From the NCBI RefSeq assembly GCF_002864045.1, contig NZ_PJPV01000017.1:41098-105097 (forward strand): 64,000 nucleotides of DNA, in the 5' to 3' direction. Below are positions 18,178-28,654 of this stretch, piece after piece. The notes under the pieces are model-generated. The model saw only the letters and a list, made by a program, of their open reading frames with translations, was not told the DNA's origin and did not search any database. The translations under genes were made by a program, and so were the position numbers. The stretch comes from Endozoicomonas acroporae. GTDB lineage: Bacteria; Pseudomonadota; Gammaproteobacteria; Pseudomonadales; Endozoicomonadaceae. How positions within the stretch are numbered: the first letter of the stretch is position 1; every line of letters starts with the position of its first letter.

Positions 18178-19791
18178 ATGGCCCATGTAAACGTAAAGGA
18201 AGCTCTGGCTGCTGTCGGAATCAAGGATGTCCTTGATGTGGTCTACAACCCCTCTTATGAAACGCTGTTTGAAGAGGAGACCCGTCCGGAGCTGGAAGGC
18301 TATGAACAGGGGGTGGTTACTGAAATGGGGGCAGTGTCGGTGGATACCGGTATCTTCACTGGCCGTTCTCCGAAGGACAAATACATCGTCAAAGACGATA
18401 CAACCCAGGATACCATCTGGTGGTCAGACCAGGGTAAAAATGATAACAAGGCAATTACTGAAGAAGTCTGGGCAGATCTTAAATCACTGGTAACCAATCA
18501 ACTGTCCGGCAAGCGTCTGTTCATTATTGACGGTTTTTGTGGCGCTAATCCTGAAACACGCCTGAGCGTGCGCTTTGTGACCGAAGTGGCATGGCAGGCA
18601 CACTTCGTCAAGAACATGTTTATCCGGCCCGGCGAAGATGAGCTGAAGGACTTTGAACCGGACTTTATTGTCATGAACGGTGCCAAATGCACCAACCCGA
18701 AATGGCAGGAGCACGGTCTCAACTCGGAAAACTTTGTGGCATTCAACCTGACGGAGCGGATTCAGGTGATTGGTGGTACCTGGTATGGCGGTGAAATGAA
18801 GAAAGGGATGTTCTCCATTATGAACTACCTTCTGCCGCTCAGGGGCATAGCGTCCATGCACTGTTCAGCCAATGTGGGTGAGCAGGGTGATACTGCCATT
18901 TTCTTTGGCCTGTCCGGAACCGGGAAAACCACACTCTCTGCCGATCCCAAGCGCGCCTTGATCGGTGATGATGAGCACGGCTGGGATGATGATGGCGTGT
19001 TCAATTTTGAAGGCGGCTGTTATGCCAAGACCATTAACCTGAGAGAAGAGAATGAGCCTGAGATTTTCCACGCCATTCGTCGTGATGCGTTGCTGGAAAA
19101 CGTGAGCGTTGATGCCCAGGGTAACATTGACTTTGATGATGGGTCGAAAACCGAGAATACCCGGGTTTCTTATCCGCTGTATCATATCGATAATATTGTT
19201 AAGCCGGTTTCCAAGGCTGGCCACGCCAAAAAAGTGATCTTCCTGACTGCCGATGCTTTTGGTGTTTTACCGCCGGTCTCCCGTCTGACCCCTGAGCAGA
19301 CCAAGTACCACTTCCTCTCCGGTTTTACCGCGAAACTGGCGGGCACTGAGCGTGGTATCACGGAACCAACACCGACGTTCTCCTCTTGCTTCGGTGCTGC
19401 CTTCTTGTCACTGCACCCAACCAGGTATGCTGAAGAGCTGGTTAAGAAGATGGAAGCCCATGGCGCTAACGCTTACCTGGTAAATACGGGATGGAATGGT
19501 ACTGGCAAACGCATCTCCATCAAGGCAACCCGGGCGATCATTGACGCCATTCTGGATGGCTCTATCGATAAGGCCGAAACCAAAACGCTGCCTTTCTTCG
19601 GATTGCATGTACCGCAAAGTGTTGTTGGCGTTGATGGCAGTATTCTGAACCCTCAGGACACCTATGAGGACCCGGCAGAATGGGAGCGTAAGGCACATGA
19701 CCTGGCGGATCGCTTTATCACCAACTTTGCTAAGTTTACCGATAACGAAGAAGGTAAGGCGCTGTTGGCTGCCGGTCCATCACTGGGCTGA
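18178..19791 (+). CDS. pckA: Phosphoenolpyruvate carboxykinase (ATP)
   Basis: 537 residues, normal for the ATP-dependent family. It converts oxaloacetate and ATP to phosphoenolpyruvate, CO2 and ADP in gluconeogenesis. Seen: [16 protein letters not shown] near the N-terminus, the kinase-1a P-loop GLSGTGKTT (244-252, K250), the kinase-2/metal region LIGDDEHGW, and the C-terminal [11 protein letters not shown]. The ATG has CAGGAGAA about eight bases upstream. A 327-bp gap from hslO carries the promoter. Nothing is unusual in the coding region. Confidence 0.97.
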   Translation: MAHVNVKEALAAVGIKDVLDVVYNPSYETLFEEETRPELEGYEQGVVTEMGAVSVDTGIFTGRSPKDKYIVKDDTTQDTIWWSDQGKNDNKAITEEVWADLKSLVTNQLSGKRLFIIDGFCGANPETRLSVRFVTEVAWQAHFVKNMFIRPGEDELKDFEPDFIVMNGAKCTNPKWQEHGLNSENFVAFNLTERIQVIGGTWYGGEMKKGMFSIMNYLLPLRGIASMHCSANVGEQGDTAIFFGLSGTGKTTLSADPKRALIGDDEHGWDDDGVFNFEGGCYAKTINLREENEPEIFHAIRRDALLENVSVDAQGNIDFDDGSKTENTRVSYPLYHIDNIVKPVSKAGHAKKVIFLTADAFGVLPPVSRLTPEQTKYHFLSGFTAKLAGTERGITEPTPTFSSCFGAAFLSLHPTRYAEELVKKMEAHGANAYLVNTGWNGTGKRISIKATRAIIDAILDGSIDKAETKTLPFFGLHVPQSVVGVDGSILNPQDTYEDPAEWERKAHDLADRFITNFAKFTDNEEGKALLAAGPSLG

Positions 19792-19833
19792 TACGTTTAC
19801 AGGGTGTCATCGGAAAACCGTAGTTCTGTGGGA

Positions 19834-19884
19834 AGGACGGGGCTGGGAGTCTATTCTCGGATAGCCTCCTGGTCTCCCCGTCCT
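19834..19884. repeat. Hairpin carrying the GTCTATTCTCGG motif
   Basis: aggacgggg (19834-19842) pairs with ccccgtcct (19876-19884). The loop contains gtctattctcggatagcctcc (19849 onward), a copy of the dispersed motif also found at 39251, 40255, 49359 and, as inverted ends, at 59386-59599. It lies between the convergent ends of pckA and the WD40-like gene and may end both transcripts. Confidence 0.55.
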
Positions 19885-19913
19885 GGCCGATATACTTCCA
19901 CCTCCGGGGCTGT

Positions 19914-21890
19914 TTAAGATTGTCTCTCTCTGGCAGGAATCTTCCAGAGCAGCGCAGTAGATCCTTTCGGTATGGCGCACGTTAGATCATTGGCGCAGTG
20001 AATCATTAAATAATCACCATCGGGGCTAAATTTGGCCCGTCTAACGCGATGATCCAGGGTTATCAGTTCTTCATCTATCCATTTACCATCATCACCCCTG
20101 CCCCAGAGTTGCACAAAACCCGGCTTGTGATGATCCTTCTGAATGTCTTTGCTGCCATAGATCAGAAAGCGGTTATCAGCCCCATTAAATTCGGCACCTC
20201 TGATGGCATAGCCATTAGGGATGGTTATGGCATGTTTGATCCACTTGCCATCGTCATCGCGCCAAAGGATGTAGGATTCAGAGTCTGTGGTAAAGTTAAG
20301 GGCACAGGCCATACGCCCTGAGGATGAAAACCGGCTGTCATCGACTCTGCCTTTAAGTTGAACCACCAGCTGTTCCTGCCATTGGCCCTGGCTGTCGAGG
20401 CTCTGGATTTTCACAGTATTATCATTAAGACTGCTGGTCAGTACACTGTCCTCCTGATCGTTGAAGGCAGCGTTGTTAATGGCCCCCTGATGACGTATCC
20501 ATGCCTTGTTAATCAGGTTACCTTCCCCGTCATCACCCCAAATGCAAACGTCACTCGTTTGATTGCCGTAGCTCAGGAGAAAATTCTCGGAGGGGCTGAA
20601 GATGGCTGTGTCACTGGCGATGTGCCTGAAGAACTGGCCTTTATCCAAAGTGTCATCATTACTGTTGCAATTACAGAGCATAAAGGCACCACGATCAAGA
20701 TAGGCCAGTAATTTACATCCGGAGGGGCTAAAGTCGACATAATGGCAACCCGGAATCGTTTTTTTATCTACCCAGTCACCGTTATTGTCATAACCGGAGA
20801 TTATAACATTTTTGGCTATGTCTCTGGTCATTGCATGCTGCTCATCATTACTCAGGAGGGCTGCTTTGATTTTCACGCGGCTGTGCATGACCGTTTTCTC
20901 CTCAAGACAGTTGTTCTCATCATTAAAGCCCCAGATGGTCGCTGATCTGTTACTGAGGGTCAGTAAATAATTGTTCGTGGTCTTGAAGGGCGGTTTCTTA
21001 AGCTCGGTTTGCATAGCGCAAATGATCTCTTTTGGCTGGTGTTGTGGGGTCCACCGGCCGTTACTATCCAGACGCAGTACGTTGATTTTGAGATTCCTTG
21101 GGTCGAAGGTCGCAATTTTATCATGCAACGGGCTGAAGCTTGCAGTCACTGGTGGATAGTTTCTTTCAAGTGGGGTGTGTGCAAGCGCCGCCACCTCCTC
21201 CCAACAGCCATCATTATTCAGCGTACTCACTTTGACATTGCCATCGTCACAGAGGCTCAGAAGCGTATCTTCTGACCGGTTCAGCTGACCAAAAATCTTT
21301 TGGGAACCCCTGATCCACCCGTTCTCCGACCAGTTGCCATCCGGATCTTGTCGCCAGGTTCTCAGACTGAAATCTCTTAAGCTGTCGCAACCAGTGATGA
21401 AAAGATTCTTACTCGTTGGGCTGATGCTGGCTTCCTGAATATAACAACCAAAGCTGGCCTTCAATTTGAATTCAAGACTGTTGGTCCGGCATTGAAAAAT
21501 GCCACTCTTCGGGGGGGCAATAGAGCCAGGCTCAATACGACCATCGCCCGGTATCATCTCGATATGGGGTTGTTCATGCGATTGCGATGCATCGACCACA
21601 CTGGCGTCTGGTGAAAGATGATTGGTGGAAAAACTCAGTCCGACAATGTTCGGTTTACGATCACCAATACCTCTGGTGGCCAGCCATCCGGGTGGTAAAT
21701 CCAGTTTCAACCGTTTGAGCGGTTGAGTCTGATTGGATGCAGAGACGTCTGAAACACTTTTGTTAAATTTAGCCACTAACCCGGATAATGGCTCCAGACC
21801 TTTAATTAACGCCTGTTGGTCTATTACCAAATTCCTTGTGGTTGCGTTACCAGACGAACCGCTGAAGTGACTCTGTGCTGATGGTTCCAT
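19914..21890 (-). CDS. WD40-like beta-propeller protein, candidate effector
   Basis: 658 residues from the ATG at 21890, chosen because CCGGAGTTATT precedes it; the longer frame to 21950 has no ribosome site. Residues 1-150 are Ser/Asn-rich without a recognised domain. From about 150 to the end there are a dozen WD-like blades, each with a short hydrophobic strand, an (F/I)SP(S/D)G turn and a closing W-x-x-D(D/N)DGxW strand (for example VDFSPSGCKLLAYLD, AKFSPDGDYLMIHC, YILWRDDDGKWIKH). Two propellers are possible. No signal peptide. Such proteins scaffold protein complexes in eukaryotes; function here is unknown. It breaks the hslO-pckA...tex-gshA order seen in Pseudomonas, suggesting insertion. 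Confidence 0.6.
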   Translation of the reverse strand: MEPSAQSHFSGSSGNATTRNLVIDQQALIKGLEPLSGLVAKFNKSVSDVSASNQTQPLKRLKLDLPPGWLATRGIGDRKPNIVGLSFSTNHLSPDASVVDASQSHEQPHIEMIPGDGRIEPGSIAPPKSGIFQCRTNSLEFKLKASFGCYIQEASISPTSKNLFITGCDSLRDFSLRTWRQDPDGNWSENGWIRGSQKIFGQLNRSEDTLLSLCDDGNVKVSTLNNDGCWEEVAALAHTPLERNYPPVTASFSPLHDKIATFDPRNLKINVLRLDSNGRWTPQHQPKEIICAMQTELKKPPFKTTNNYLLTLSNRSATIWGFNDENNCLEEKTVMHSRVKIKAALLSNDEQHAMTRDIAKNVIISGYDNNGDWVDKKTIPGCHYVDFSPSGCKLLAYLDRGAFMLCNCNSNDDTLDKGQFFRHIASDTAIFSPSENFLLSYGNQTSDVCIWGDDGEGNLINKAWIRHQGAINNAAFNDQEDSVLTSSLNDNTVKIQSLDSQGQWQEQLVVQLKGRVDDSRFSSSGRMACALNFTTDSESYILWRDDDGKWIKHAITIPNGYAIRGAEFNGADNRFLIYGSKDIQKDHHKPGFVQLWGRGDDGKWIDEELITLDHRVRRAKFSPDGDYLMIHCANDLTCAIPKGSTALLWKIPARERQS

Positions 21891-22250
21891 AATAACTCCG
21901 GTATATTGCCGCAAAGTGAATTTACAGGACCATTGATCAGTAGCATCCAATGGATGTTTGACTGGTCATGCTGTTGCCTGTCTGAGTCATCAGTATCTGA
22001 GCTGTAGATCAGTAAACAGGGGAAAAGTTCCTGCCATAGGCATTTTCCGGTAATCTGAAGGTTTGTTTGCATACAAATGGTTCAGTTTCGTTATAATTCC
22101 GGGTTTTCTCTGGTCATTAGCGCGTCTTTATGGCTTGAGTTTTCAGGTAAGGATAGACATTGATTACCAGCTGGATGCAGAAATGGTGCTGTTTCTGAGC
22201 ATTTTCTGGAAACTGTCCTATTGTTTTGATTCCCATGATGAGTGTGTTTT
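21891..22250. other. Divergent promoter region
   Basis: About 360 bp between the WD40-like gene (minus) and tex (plus); no gene recognised. Short frames here have no support. Confidence 0.4.
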
Positions 22251-24593
22251 ATGCAGAGTATCTCCCAGCGTATAGCTGAAGAATTAGGTGCCAGACCTGA
22301 ACAGGTCACCAGTGCTGTACAGCTGCTTGATGATGGATCTACGGTGCCTTTCATTGCCCGTTATCGAAAAGAGGTCACCGGAGGTCTGGACGATACTCAG
22401 CTGAGAACGCTGGAAGAACGTCTTCGTTATCTGCGAGAGCTGGAAGAGCGCCGTGAAGCCATTCTCAAGAGCATTACCGAACAGGACAAGCTGACGCCTG
22501 AACTGGAAAAAGATATCCGCTCAGCAGAGACCAAAACCCGCCTGGAAGACCTTTACCTTCCCTATAAGCCCAAACGCCGTACCAAGGCTCAGATTGCCCG
22601 TGAGGCGGGTCTGGAGCCTCTGGCCGACCTGCTGTTCGATACCCCGGAAAAAGAGCCTGAGGTGGAAGCCGCGGCTTTTGTTGACGCAGATAAGGGAGTA
22701 GAGGATACCAAGGCGGCTCTGGAAGGTGCCCGTTATATCCTGATGGAACGTTTCAGCGAGGATGCCGAGCTGCTGGGTCAGCTGCGTGAGCTGCTCTGGG
22801 ATGAAGGCATCCTGAGCAGTCGTGGCGTTGAGGGTAAAGAAGAGGAAGGTGCCAAGTTCCGGGATTACTTTGAACACGATGAGCCACTGAAAAGTGCTCC
22901 GTCCCATCGGGCGCTGGCTATCTTTCGTGGACGAAATGAAGGGGTATTGCAGGCGAACATCCGCCTTGTCAATGAACCGGACGACCGTCGTGAAACCCAC
23001 CCCTGTGAAAAACTGGTCGCTGACTTCTGGAAGGTTGAGCATAAAGGCCGGGCGGCAGATGACTGGTTGAAGGATGTGGTGCGCTGGACCTGGCGGGTTA
23101 AGCTGCTGTCTCAGTTGGAAACCGAGTTAATGACTCGCATCCGCGAAAACTCTGAAGATGAAGCCATCAAGGTGTTTGCCAAGAACCTGAAAGACTTGCT
23201 GCTGGCGGCACCTGCTGGCCTCAGGCCAACCCTGGGTCTGGATCCCGGTTTGAGAACCGGTGTGAAGGTTGCCGTGGTGGATGGTACGGGCAAATTGGTC
23301 GAGCATACGACTATTTATCCCCATGCTCCCCAGAAGAAATGGAAGGAGGCCCTTGGCACTCTGGCCACCCTCTGTCTGACTCATCAGGTTGAGCTGGTCA
23401 GTATCGGTAATGGCACGGCATCCCGCGAAACGGACCGTCTGGCTGCTGAACTGATGCGCAGCTATCCAAAACTGGGCCTGACCAAAATTGTGGTCAGTGA
23501 AGCCGGTGCGTCCGTGTACTCTGCATCTGAACTGGCCGCCCGTGAATTCCCGGACCTGGATGTTTCTATCCGTGGTGCCGTATCCATCGCCCGTCGTTTA
23601 CAGGACCCTCTGGCCGAACTGGTGAAGATTGAGCCGAAATCCATCGGTGTTGGCCAGTACCAGCATGATGTCAGCCAGATCAATCTGTCCCGCTCTCTGG
23701 AAGCGGTGGTTGAGGACTGTGTAAACGCGGTAGGTGTTGATCTTAATACCGCTTCCAGCGCCCTGCTGGCACGCGTATCGGGCCTTAACCGAACTCTGGC
23801 CGACAACATCGTTGCCTATCGCAATGAAAATGGTGCCTTCAGAAGTCGTAAAGACCTGCAAAAAGTGGCTAGGTTTGGTGCTAAAACCTTCGAGCAGGCC
23901 GCAGGCTTCCTGAGAGTGATGAATGGTGATAACCCTCTGGACAGTTCTGCCGTGCACCCTGAGGCGTATCCGGTGGTAGAGAAGATTGCCAACCAGTCAA
24001 GCCGGGATGTGCGAGCCCTGATCGGGGACTCGGCTTTTTTAAAGGGCCTGAATGCGGCGGACTTTACCGACGAAACCTTTGGTCTGCCCACCGTTACCGA
24101 CATCATCAGTGAGCTGGATAAGCCCGGTCGTGACCCGCGTCCGGATTTCAAAGCCGCCGAATTCAAGGATGGCATTGAAGATATCCGCGATCTGAAGCTG
24201 AATATGGAACTGGAAGGCGTGGTCACCAACGTGACAAACTTTGGTGCGTTTGTGGATGTTGGTGTCCATCAGGATGGTCTGGTGCATATCTCCGCGTTGT
24301 CGGAAAACTTCGTTAAAGATCCCCGCGAAGTGGTAAAAGCCGGCGATATCGTTAAGGTCAAAGTCATGGAAGTGGACGTTGCACGTAAGCGTATCGGGCT
24401 TTCCATGCGGATGTCGGATAAGGCCGAAGAGCGTGCTGAAGCTCGCCAGCAACCACGGCAAGCCAGAACCGAAAAGCCTGCAGATCGCAGCAAGCCTCAG
24501 AAAGCCGGTCAGTCCGGAAATCGCGGTAAAAAGCAGGATTCAGGTGGTACTTTTGCCGACTTGTTTGCCAATGCGAAACAACTTCGCAAGTAA
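22251..24593 (+). CDS. tex: Tex, S1-domain transcription accessory protein
   Basis: 780 residues from the ATG at 22251 (GATGAG upstream); a GTG nine bases earlier is in frame but less likely. Order: N-terminal helical domain ([17 protein letters not shown]), YqgF/RNase H-like fold near 325-355 ([18 protein letters not shown]), helix-hairpin-helix segment near 490-535 ([18 protein letters not shown]), and an S1 RNA-binding domain near 651-720 ([26 protein letters not shown]). The tail is Lys/Gln-rich. Tex is a nucleic-acid-binding factor tied to transcription and toxin expression. It stands immediately upstream of gshA. Confidence 0.96.
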   Translation: MQSISQRIAEELGARPEQVTSAVQLLDDGSTVPFIARYRKEVTGGLDDTQLRTLEERLRYLRELEERREAILKSITEQDKLTPELEKDIRSAETKTRLEDLYLPYKPKRRTKAQIAREAGLEPLADLLFDTPEKEPEVEAAAFVDADKGVEDTKAALEGARYILMERFSEDAELLGQLRELLWDEGILSSRGVEGKEEEGAKFRDYFEHDEPLKSAPSHRALAIFRGRNEGVLQANIRLVNEPDDRRETHPCEKLVADFWKVEHKGRAADDWLKDVVRWTWRVKLLSQLETELMTRIRENSEDEAIKVFAKNLKDLLLAAPAGLRPTLGLDPGLRTGVKVAVVDGTGKLVEHTTIYPHAPQKKWKEALGTLATLCLTHQVELVSIGNGTASRETDRLAAELMRSYPKLGLTKIVVSEAGASVYSASELAAREFPDLDVSIRGAVSIARRLQDPLAELVKIEPKSIGVGQYQHDVSQINLSRSLEAVVEDCVNAVGVDLNTASSALLARVSGLNRTLADNIVAYRNENGAFRSRKDLQKVARFGAKTFEQAAGFLRVMNGDNPLDSSAVHPEAYPVVEKIANQSSRDVRALIGDSAFLKGLNAADFTDETFGLPTVTDIISELDKPGRDPRPDFKAAEFKDGIEDIRDLKLNMELEGVVTNVTNFGAFVDVGVHQDGLVHISALSENFVKDPREVVKAGDIVKVKVMEVDVARKRIGLSMRMSDKAEERAEARQQPRQARTEKPADRSKPQKAGQSGNRGKKQDSGGTFADLFANAKQLRK

Positions 24594-24671
24594 ACAAACT
24601 CAGAGAAAAAGCCGGTTTTGACAGTTCCCGCAAAGACACTGTTAACGGCGATGTTTGCCTGCCAACGAAAA

Positions 24672-24701
24672 AGTCAGACAAGCCTTTGTCTGGCTTTTTT
24701 T
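24672..24701 (+). terminator. Rho-independent terminator after tex
   Basis: agtcagacaa pairs with ttgtctggct around a gcc loop, followed by a run of seven T. It lies 80 bp after the tex stop. Confidence 0.85.
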
Positions 24702-25037
24702 AGGGGATTTAGGCAATTCAGGCTGGTATTATATGGACGACAGGACGAGGCTGTCGCACAAGCACAGGCTCCTGGGCCAAAACGTAATATTCCAGGAATG
24801 ATTACCCTTCGCAGTTTCGGAAAATGCTGTTGATCTGTCTTTTGCGACAACCTCAGGCGGTGGTCAGCTGCTAAGCTGATTGCTATTTTATCAGGCTCAT
24901 TCAGGTTGTCTTGCCCGGTTTGAAGCTGAGTACTTATGAGAGTTCGTTCATGGTGTCGTGGTCGCGGGTATCCGTGTTGCCAATAAGAATCATCTCTCTG
25001 AACGAATGTTATAGATAATTATTATTGGATCTGTACC

Positions 25038-26615
25038 TTGGCTACTGAGTATCAGGATCGTCTGGAGCTTTTCCAGTCCCGTGCTAACCATTCAGTTCTT
25101 CATGGCATCTGCCATGGTATTGAGCGTGAAAGTCTCAGGGTTACCTCAGATGCCCGTCTTTCCCGGAAAAGTCATCCTGAGAAGCTGGGGCGCGCATTAA
25201 CCCACCCTTATATCACCACTGACTATTCTGAAGCACTGCTTGAATTCATAACGCCGGTGCACAGCCGCATTAGCGATACGCTCTCCTTTCTTGAGCAACT
25301 GCACCAGTACACCTGCCAGAATATGGCAACAGAGTTCCTCTGGGCCGGCAGTATGCCGCCGCTGCTGGAAGGGGATGACAGTATTCCTATCGCGCAGTAT
25401 GGGAGTTCCAATATCGGGGTAATGAAAAGTATTTATCGTGAAGGGCTCTGGCATCGCTATGGCAAGCCAATGCAAACCATTGCCGGTATTCACTACAACC
25501 TCTCTATGCCAGAAGAGTTCTGGGCGCTGTTACAGCAGTCCTCCGGACAAGAGGAGATCAGCGCTCAGGACTTCAGGTCAGCGGGTTATTTTTCCCTGAT
25601 CCGGAATTTTCTGCGTTACTCGTGGCTGCTAATGTACCTGTTTGGGGCCTCTCCGGCCGTTAGCCGAAGTTTTTTTGCCGATGGTGGGGTTCAGTCAGGC
25701 CTTCAGGCGCTGGATAAAGACTCGCTTTTTCTTCCTTATGCGACGTCGTTACGTATGAGTGATATGGGGTACAGCAATCACGCCCAGTCTTCCCTGAATA
25801 TTTGTTACAACACACTGGAAGAGTACGTGGACAGTCTTTCCAGCGCCATTCGTACACCATACCCTCCCTATGAAGCCATTGGTCTGAAACAAGACGGCAA
25901 ATACCTGCAACTGAATACCAACCTGTTGCAGATAGAGAATGAATATTACAGCACCATTCGCCCAAAGCGGATTGCTCGTTCCGGTGAAAAACCAGTGACT
26001 GCCCTGCGCAACGAAGGCGTTGAATATGTTGAGGTACGTTGCCTTGATATCAACCCCTTTGAACCAATGGGACTGAGTGAGCAGGATGCTCATTTTCTGG
26101 ATGTTTTCCTGGTCTACTGTTCGTTGCAGAACAGCAATCCTATTCATGCCGATGAGTGTGATGAGGTCAGCAATAATTTCAAAACAGCGGTTACAGAAGG
26201 CCGCCGCCCGGGTGTCGAGTTAAGACAGCAAGGGCAGCCTGTCCTGCTCCAGAGCTGGGGGCTACAGCTGCTGGATGAAATGTCTTCCATTGCTGAGATT
26301 CTTGACCAGGCAAACGAATCATCAACGTTTGTTGAGAGCCTGTGTGCGCAAAGAGAAAAGCTGAAAGATGCCGCTTTAACCCCTTCTGCGCAGGTGCTTA
26401 ATGCCCTTGAAGCCGGAGATTCCGGTTATCTTGAGTTGATGATGTCTTTATCGGAAAAGCACTCCAAACGCTTCTCTGAGCATGATCTGAGCGATGAACG
26501 AATAGCCTACTTTGAACAGCTTGCCCAGCGCTCTGTTGCTGATCAGCTGGCAACAGAAAACAATGATAGCCGTGACTTTGATACATTTCTGCAGGAATAT
26601 AAGGCAGCAGAATAG
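25038..26615 (+). CDS. gshA: Glutamate-cysteine ligase
   Basis: 525 residues (E. coli enzyme 518). It makes gamma-glutamylcysteine, the first step of glutathione synthesis. Motifs: HGIERESLRV near residue 28, HPYITTDYSEALLEFITP near 55-72, and SMPPLLEGDDSIPIAQYGSSN. The start is TTG at 25038 with GGAT about nine bases upstream; no ATG occurs before well inside conserved sequence. E. coli gshA also begins with TTG, so weak initiation may be a shared way to keep the level low. Preceded by 440 bp that hold the tex terminator and presumably its promoter. Confidence 0.96.
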   Translation: MATEYQDRLELFQSRANHSVLHGICHGIERESLRVTSDARLSRKSHPEKLGRALTHPYITTDYSEALLEFITPVHSRISDTLSFLEQLHQYTCQNMATEFLWAGSMPPLLEGDDSIPIAQYGSSNIGVMKSIYREGLWHRYGKPMQTIAGIHYNLSMPEEFWALLQQSSGQEEISAQDFRSAGYFSLIRNFLRYSWLLMYLFGASPAVSRSFFADGGVQSGLQALDKDSLFLPYATSLRMSDMGYSNHAQSSLNICYNTLEEYVDSLSSAIRTPYPPYEAIGLKQDGKYLQLNTNLLQIENEYYSTIRPKRIARSGEKPVTALRNEGVEYVEVRCLDINPFEPMGLSEQDAHFLDVFLVYCSLQNSNPIHADECDEVSNNFKTAVTEGRRPGVELRQQGQPVLLQSWGLQLLDEMSSIAEILDQANESSTFVESLCAQREKLKDAALTPSAQVLNALEAGDSGYLELMMSLSEKHSKRFSEHDLSDERIAYFEQLAQRSVADQLATENNDSRDFDTFLQEYKAAE

Positions 26616-27064
26616 TTCCTGAACCATTGCCTTTAGTCAGTCGCCGGTGGAAAGGACTCTCTGGCGAATGTCTGAGATGATAGCGTGGCAGAAATTAATA
26701 GACAGTACCCGGTTCCATCTTTAAATCAGACTTTGGAAAGTTGTTTTTATCTGGATGAAATCAGGATGCGGCCAGCAGTATCTGAACTAGTATCAGAATT
26801 TGGTAATTAAAATAATTTTTTTTAATTAAATGGTTTTTTTTTAGTTAAAAAAGTTGTTGGACTGCCATGAAAACTCCCTGAAACCATTGGATTCATAACG
26901 TTCCTGCAAAACTTGCAATTTAAATTGTGTTGTGTTTTGAAAAATAAACGCTTGCCGCAAAAAATTCACTGTCATAACCTAGCATCTGAGCTGCCTGACA
27001 AAGGCGCTTACGAGGTCCCCATTCACGCAGAAGAGATCTAATTGTTAAAGAGGAACTGTCTATC
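26616..27064. other. AT-rich intergenic region before rsd
   Basis: About 450 bp; an A/T block with t-runs around 26800-26860 could be an UP element or a bend. A minus-strand frame overlapping the start of rsd (26920-27135) is a shadow. No gene or RNA recognised. Confidence 0.4.
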
Positions 27065-27535
27065 ATGCTGGAGGGTTGCCAAACGGCTAAAGAACGTTGG
27101 GGAGGTGTATCAGAAATTATTGATCGCTGGCTCAACGAGCGTCAGGAGCTGATCGTCCTTTACTGCTCCATCAATGGAATGGATCAATTTGATGATGACA
27201 AGCGTCCGGTAGTCAGTAAATTAAAGGAACTGTGCCAGATTCTGGTGGATTATGCGTCAGCTGGTCACTTTGAGGTTTACGAGCAGTTGATTCAGGAAGC
27301 CCGGGAATTTAATGATGGGGGTGTTGAACTGGCTCATACGGTGCTGCCAAAGCTTGAAGAGAATACCTCAAGATGTTTGAAATTTAATGACAGTTGTGAA
27401 TCAATCAGCTCTCTGCAGAAACTTCAGGGCGCTGTATCGGAATTAGGTGAAACTCTGGCAGAACGTTTCAGTCTTGAAGATAAAATGATAGAAACTCTGC
27501 ATGAATCCCACCGGGAAAGGCTCACGGGATCATGA
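27065..27535 (+). CDS. rsd: Rsd/AlgQ family anti-sigma-70 protein
   Basis: 156 residues, the family length. WLNERQELIVLYCSI, LVDYASAGHFEVYEQLI and GETLAERFSLEDKMI are the three conserved helices of Rsd/AlgQ. The protein binds region 4 of the housekeeping sigma factor and shifts RNA polymerase toward alternative sigma factors in stationary phase; in Pseudomonas AlgQ also affects alginate and virulence. Its neighbours FKBP and algP are the same as in Pseudomonas, supporting orthology with algQ. Shares a terminator with the convergent FKBP gene. Confidence 0.93.
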   Translation: MLEGCQTAKERWGGVSEIIDRWLNERQELIVLYCSINGMDQFDDDKRPVVSKLKELCQILVDYASAGHFEVYEQLIQEAREFNDGGVELAHTVLPKLEENTSRCLKFNDSCESISSLQKLQGAVSELGETLAERFSLEDKMIETLHESHRERLTGS

Positions 27536-27547
27536 TGTTCAGATCAG

Positions 27548-27602
27548 ATGAGGACAAGCTGTATTCAGACCATACAGTCGTTTTGTCCTCATTTCATTTT
27601 TA
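27548..27602. terminator. Bidirectional terminator between rsd and FKBP gene
   Basis: atgaggacaa (27548-27557) pairs with ttgtcctcat (27583-27592), with an inner ctgtat/atacag pair; T-rich sequence follows on the plus strand (ttcattttt). Confidence 0.8.
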
Positions 27603-28283
27603 ACTGCTTTTGTTCACATCCCTGAGTTCTACCTTGAAAATAATTGCCTCATTGGGTCCGATGATTCCGGGAATACCGCTGGAGCCGTAGGCCAGAGTCG
27701 AGGGAATAAAAAACTCCCAGGTGGAACCTTCAGGCATTTTCTGTAGTCCTTCTGTCCAGCCCGCGATAACCCGGTTTAACTGGAAAGTGGCGGGTTGGTT
27801 TCGAGTGTATGAGCTTTCGAAAAGGGTTCCGTCTATCCGGCGGCCTTCATAGTGAACGGTTACATGATCAGTAAGGGATGGCTTGATGCCAGTACCTTTT
27901 GTCAGTACCCGGTACTGCAAACCACTCTCCAGCACAACAATGCCTGGTTTTTTGCTGTTTTCTGTCATAAAAAGCTGGCTTTTTTCCAGGCTCTCCTGCG
28001 CTGCTGCCTGGTACTGAACCTGTTCAAGGTTTTTCTTTTGCTCCTGCGCTAAATCTACAAAGTAGGTGACTTCATCCTGTGACAGCAGTAAAACCTGGTT
28101 GCCAAGACTATCCTCTACCCCCTGGATAACGGCGTTAAAATTGATCCCATCAAATTGTTTCAGTTGCTCAGCCATGGACACTCCGAGGCTATAGCTTAAT
28201 TTGTCACTGTCTGTTTCCAGAGCGGCAAATGAACACAGTGAGTAAGAGAACAGGGTAACGCTGGCAAGCGTTTTGAAGATCAT
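27600..28283 (-). CDS. Periplasmic FKBP-type peptidyl-prolyl isomerase (FkpA/Mip-like)
   Basis: 227 residues. A signal peptide (LASVTLFSYSLCSFA, cleavage near residue 21) is followed by the N-terminal dimerisation helices of FkpA/Mip (KLSYSLGVSMAEQLKQF) and a long linker helix, then the FKBP domain from about 120: VTVHYEGRRIDGTLFESSY, VIAGWTEGLQKMPEGSTWEFFIPSTLAYG, and IIGPNEAIIFKVEL. It catalyses proline cis-trans isomerisation in the cell envelope; Mip homologues aid intracellular growth of Legionella and others, but nothing here shows that role. Between rsd and algP, as in Pseudomonas. Confidence 0.93.
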   Translation of the reverse strand: MIFKTLASVTLFSYSLCSFAALETDSDKLSYSLGVSMAEQLKQFDGINFNAVIQGVEDSLGNQVLLLSQDEVTYFVDLAQEQKKNLEQVQYQAAAQESLEKSQLFMTENSKKPGIVVLESGLQYRVLTKGTGIKPSLTDHVTVHYEGRRIDGTLFESSYTRNQPATFQLNRVIAGWTEGLQKMPEGSTWEFFIPSTLAYGSSGIPGIIGPNEAIIFKVELRDVNKSS

Positions 28284-28654
28284 ATTTACACTCTTTCTGA
28301 TAAATTTGTATCCTGCGTTTTGGCACAGTCTTTTCAGTACAGGTAACTCTGAGCCCTATCATTTAGTAAATTGGTTTTTTTGGCAACCCCGGACGAGGGT
28401 TGTGTAATGAAAAAGTGCCTTATTTAAAGTGTTTTTCGAGATAATGAATATGAAAAATAAACGTCCTCTTCTATCTATCTGCTTTAGGAAAATGGAATTT
28501 AATTAGAAAAAAACAGAGAGAAAGCTAAAAAAAAATTTGCAGATGACGAATAAGCACTCTATGTTGGAATTAAAACTGGGTATAAATTATTCAGTTTTTA
28601 TTACGATGTACTAACTACTAGTAGATTGGTTAAATTAAAACGAGGGACGACCCA

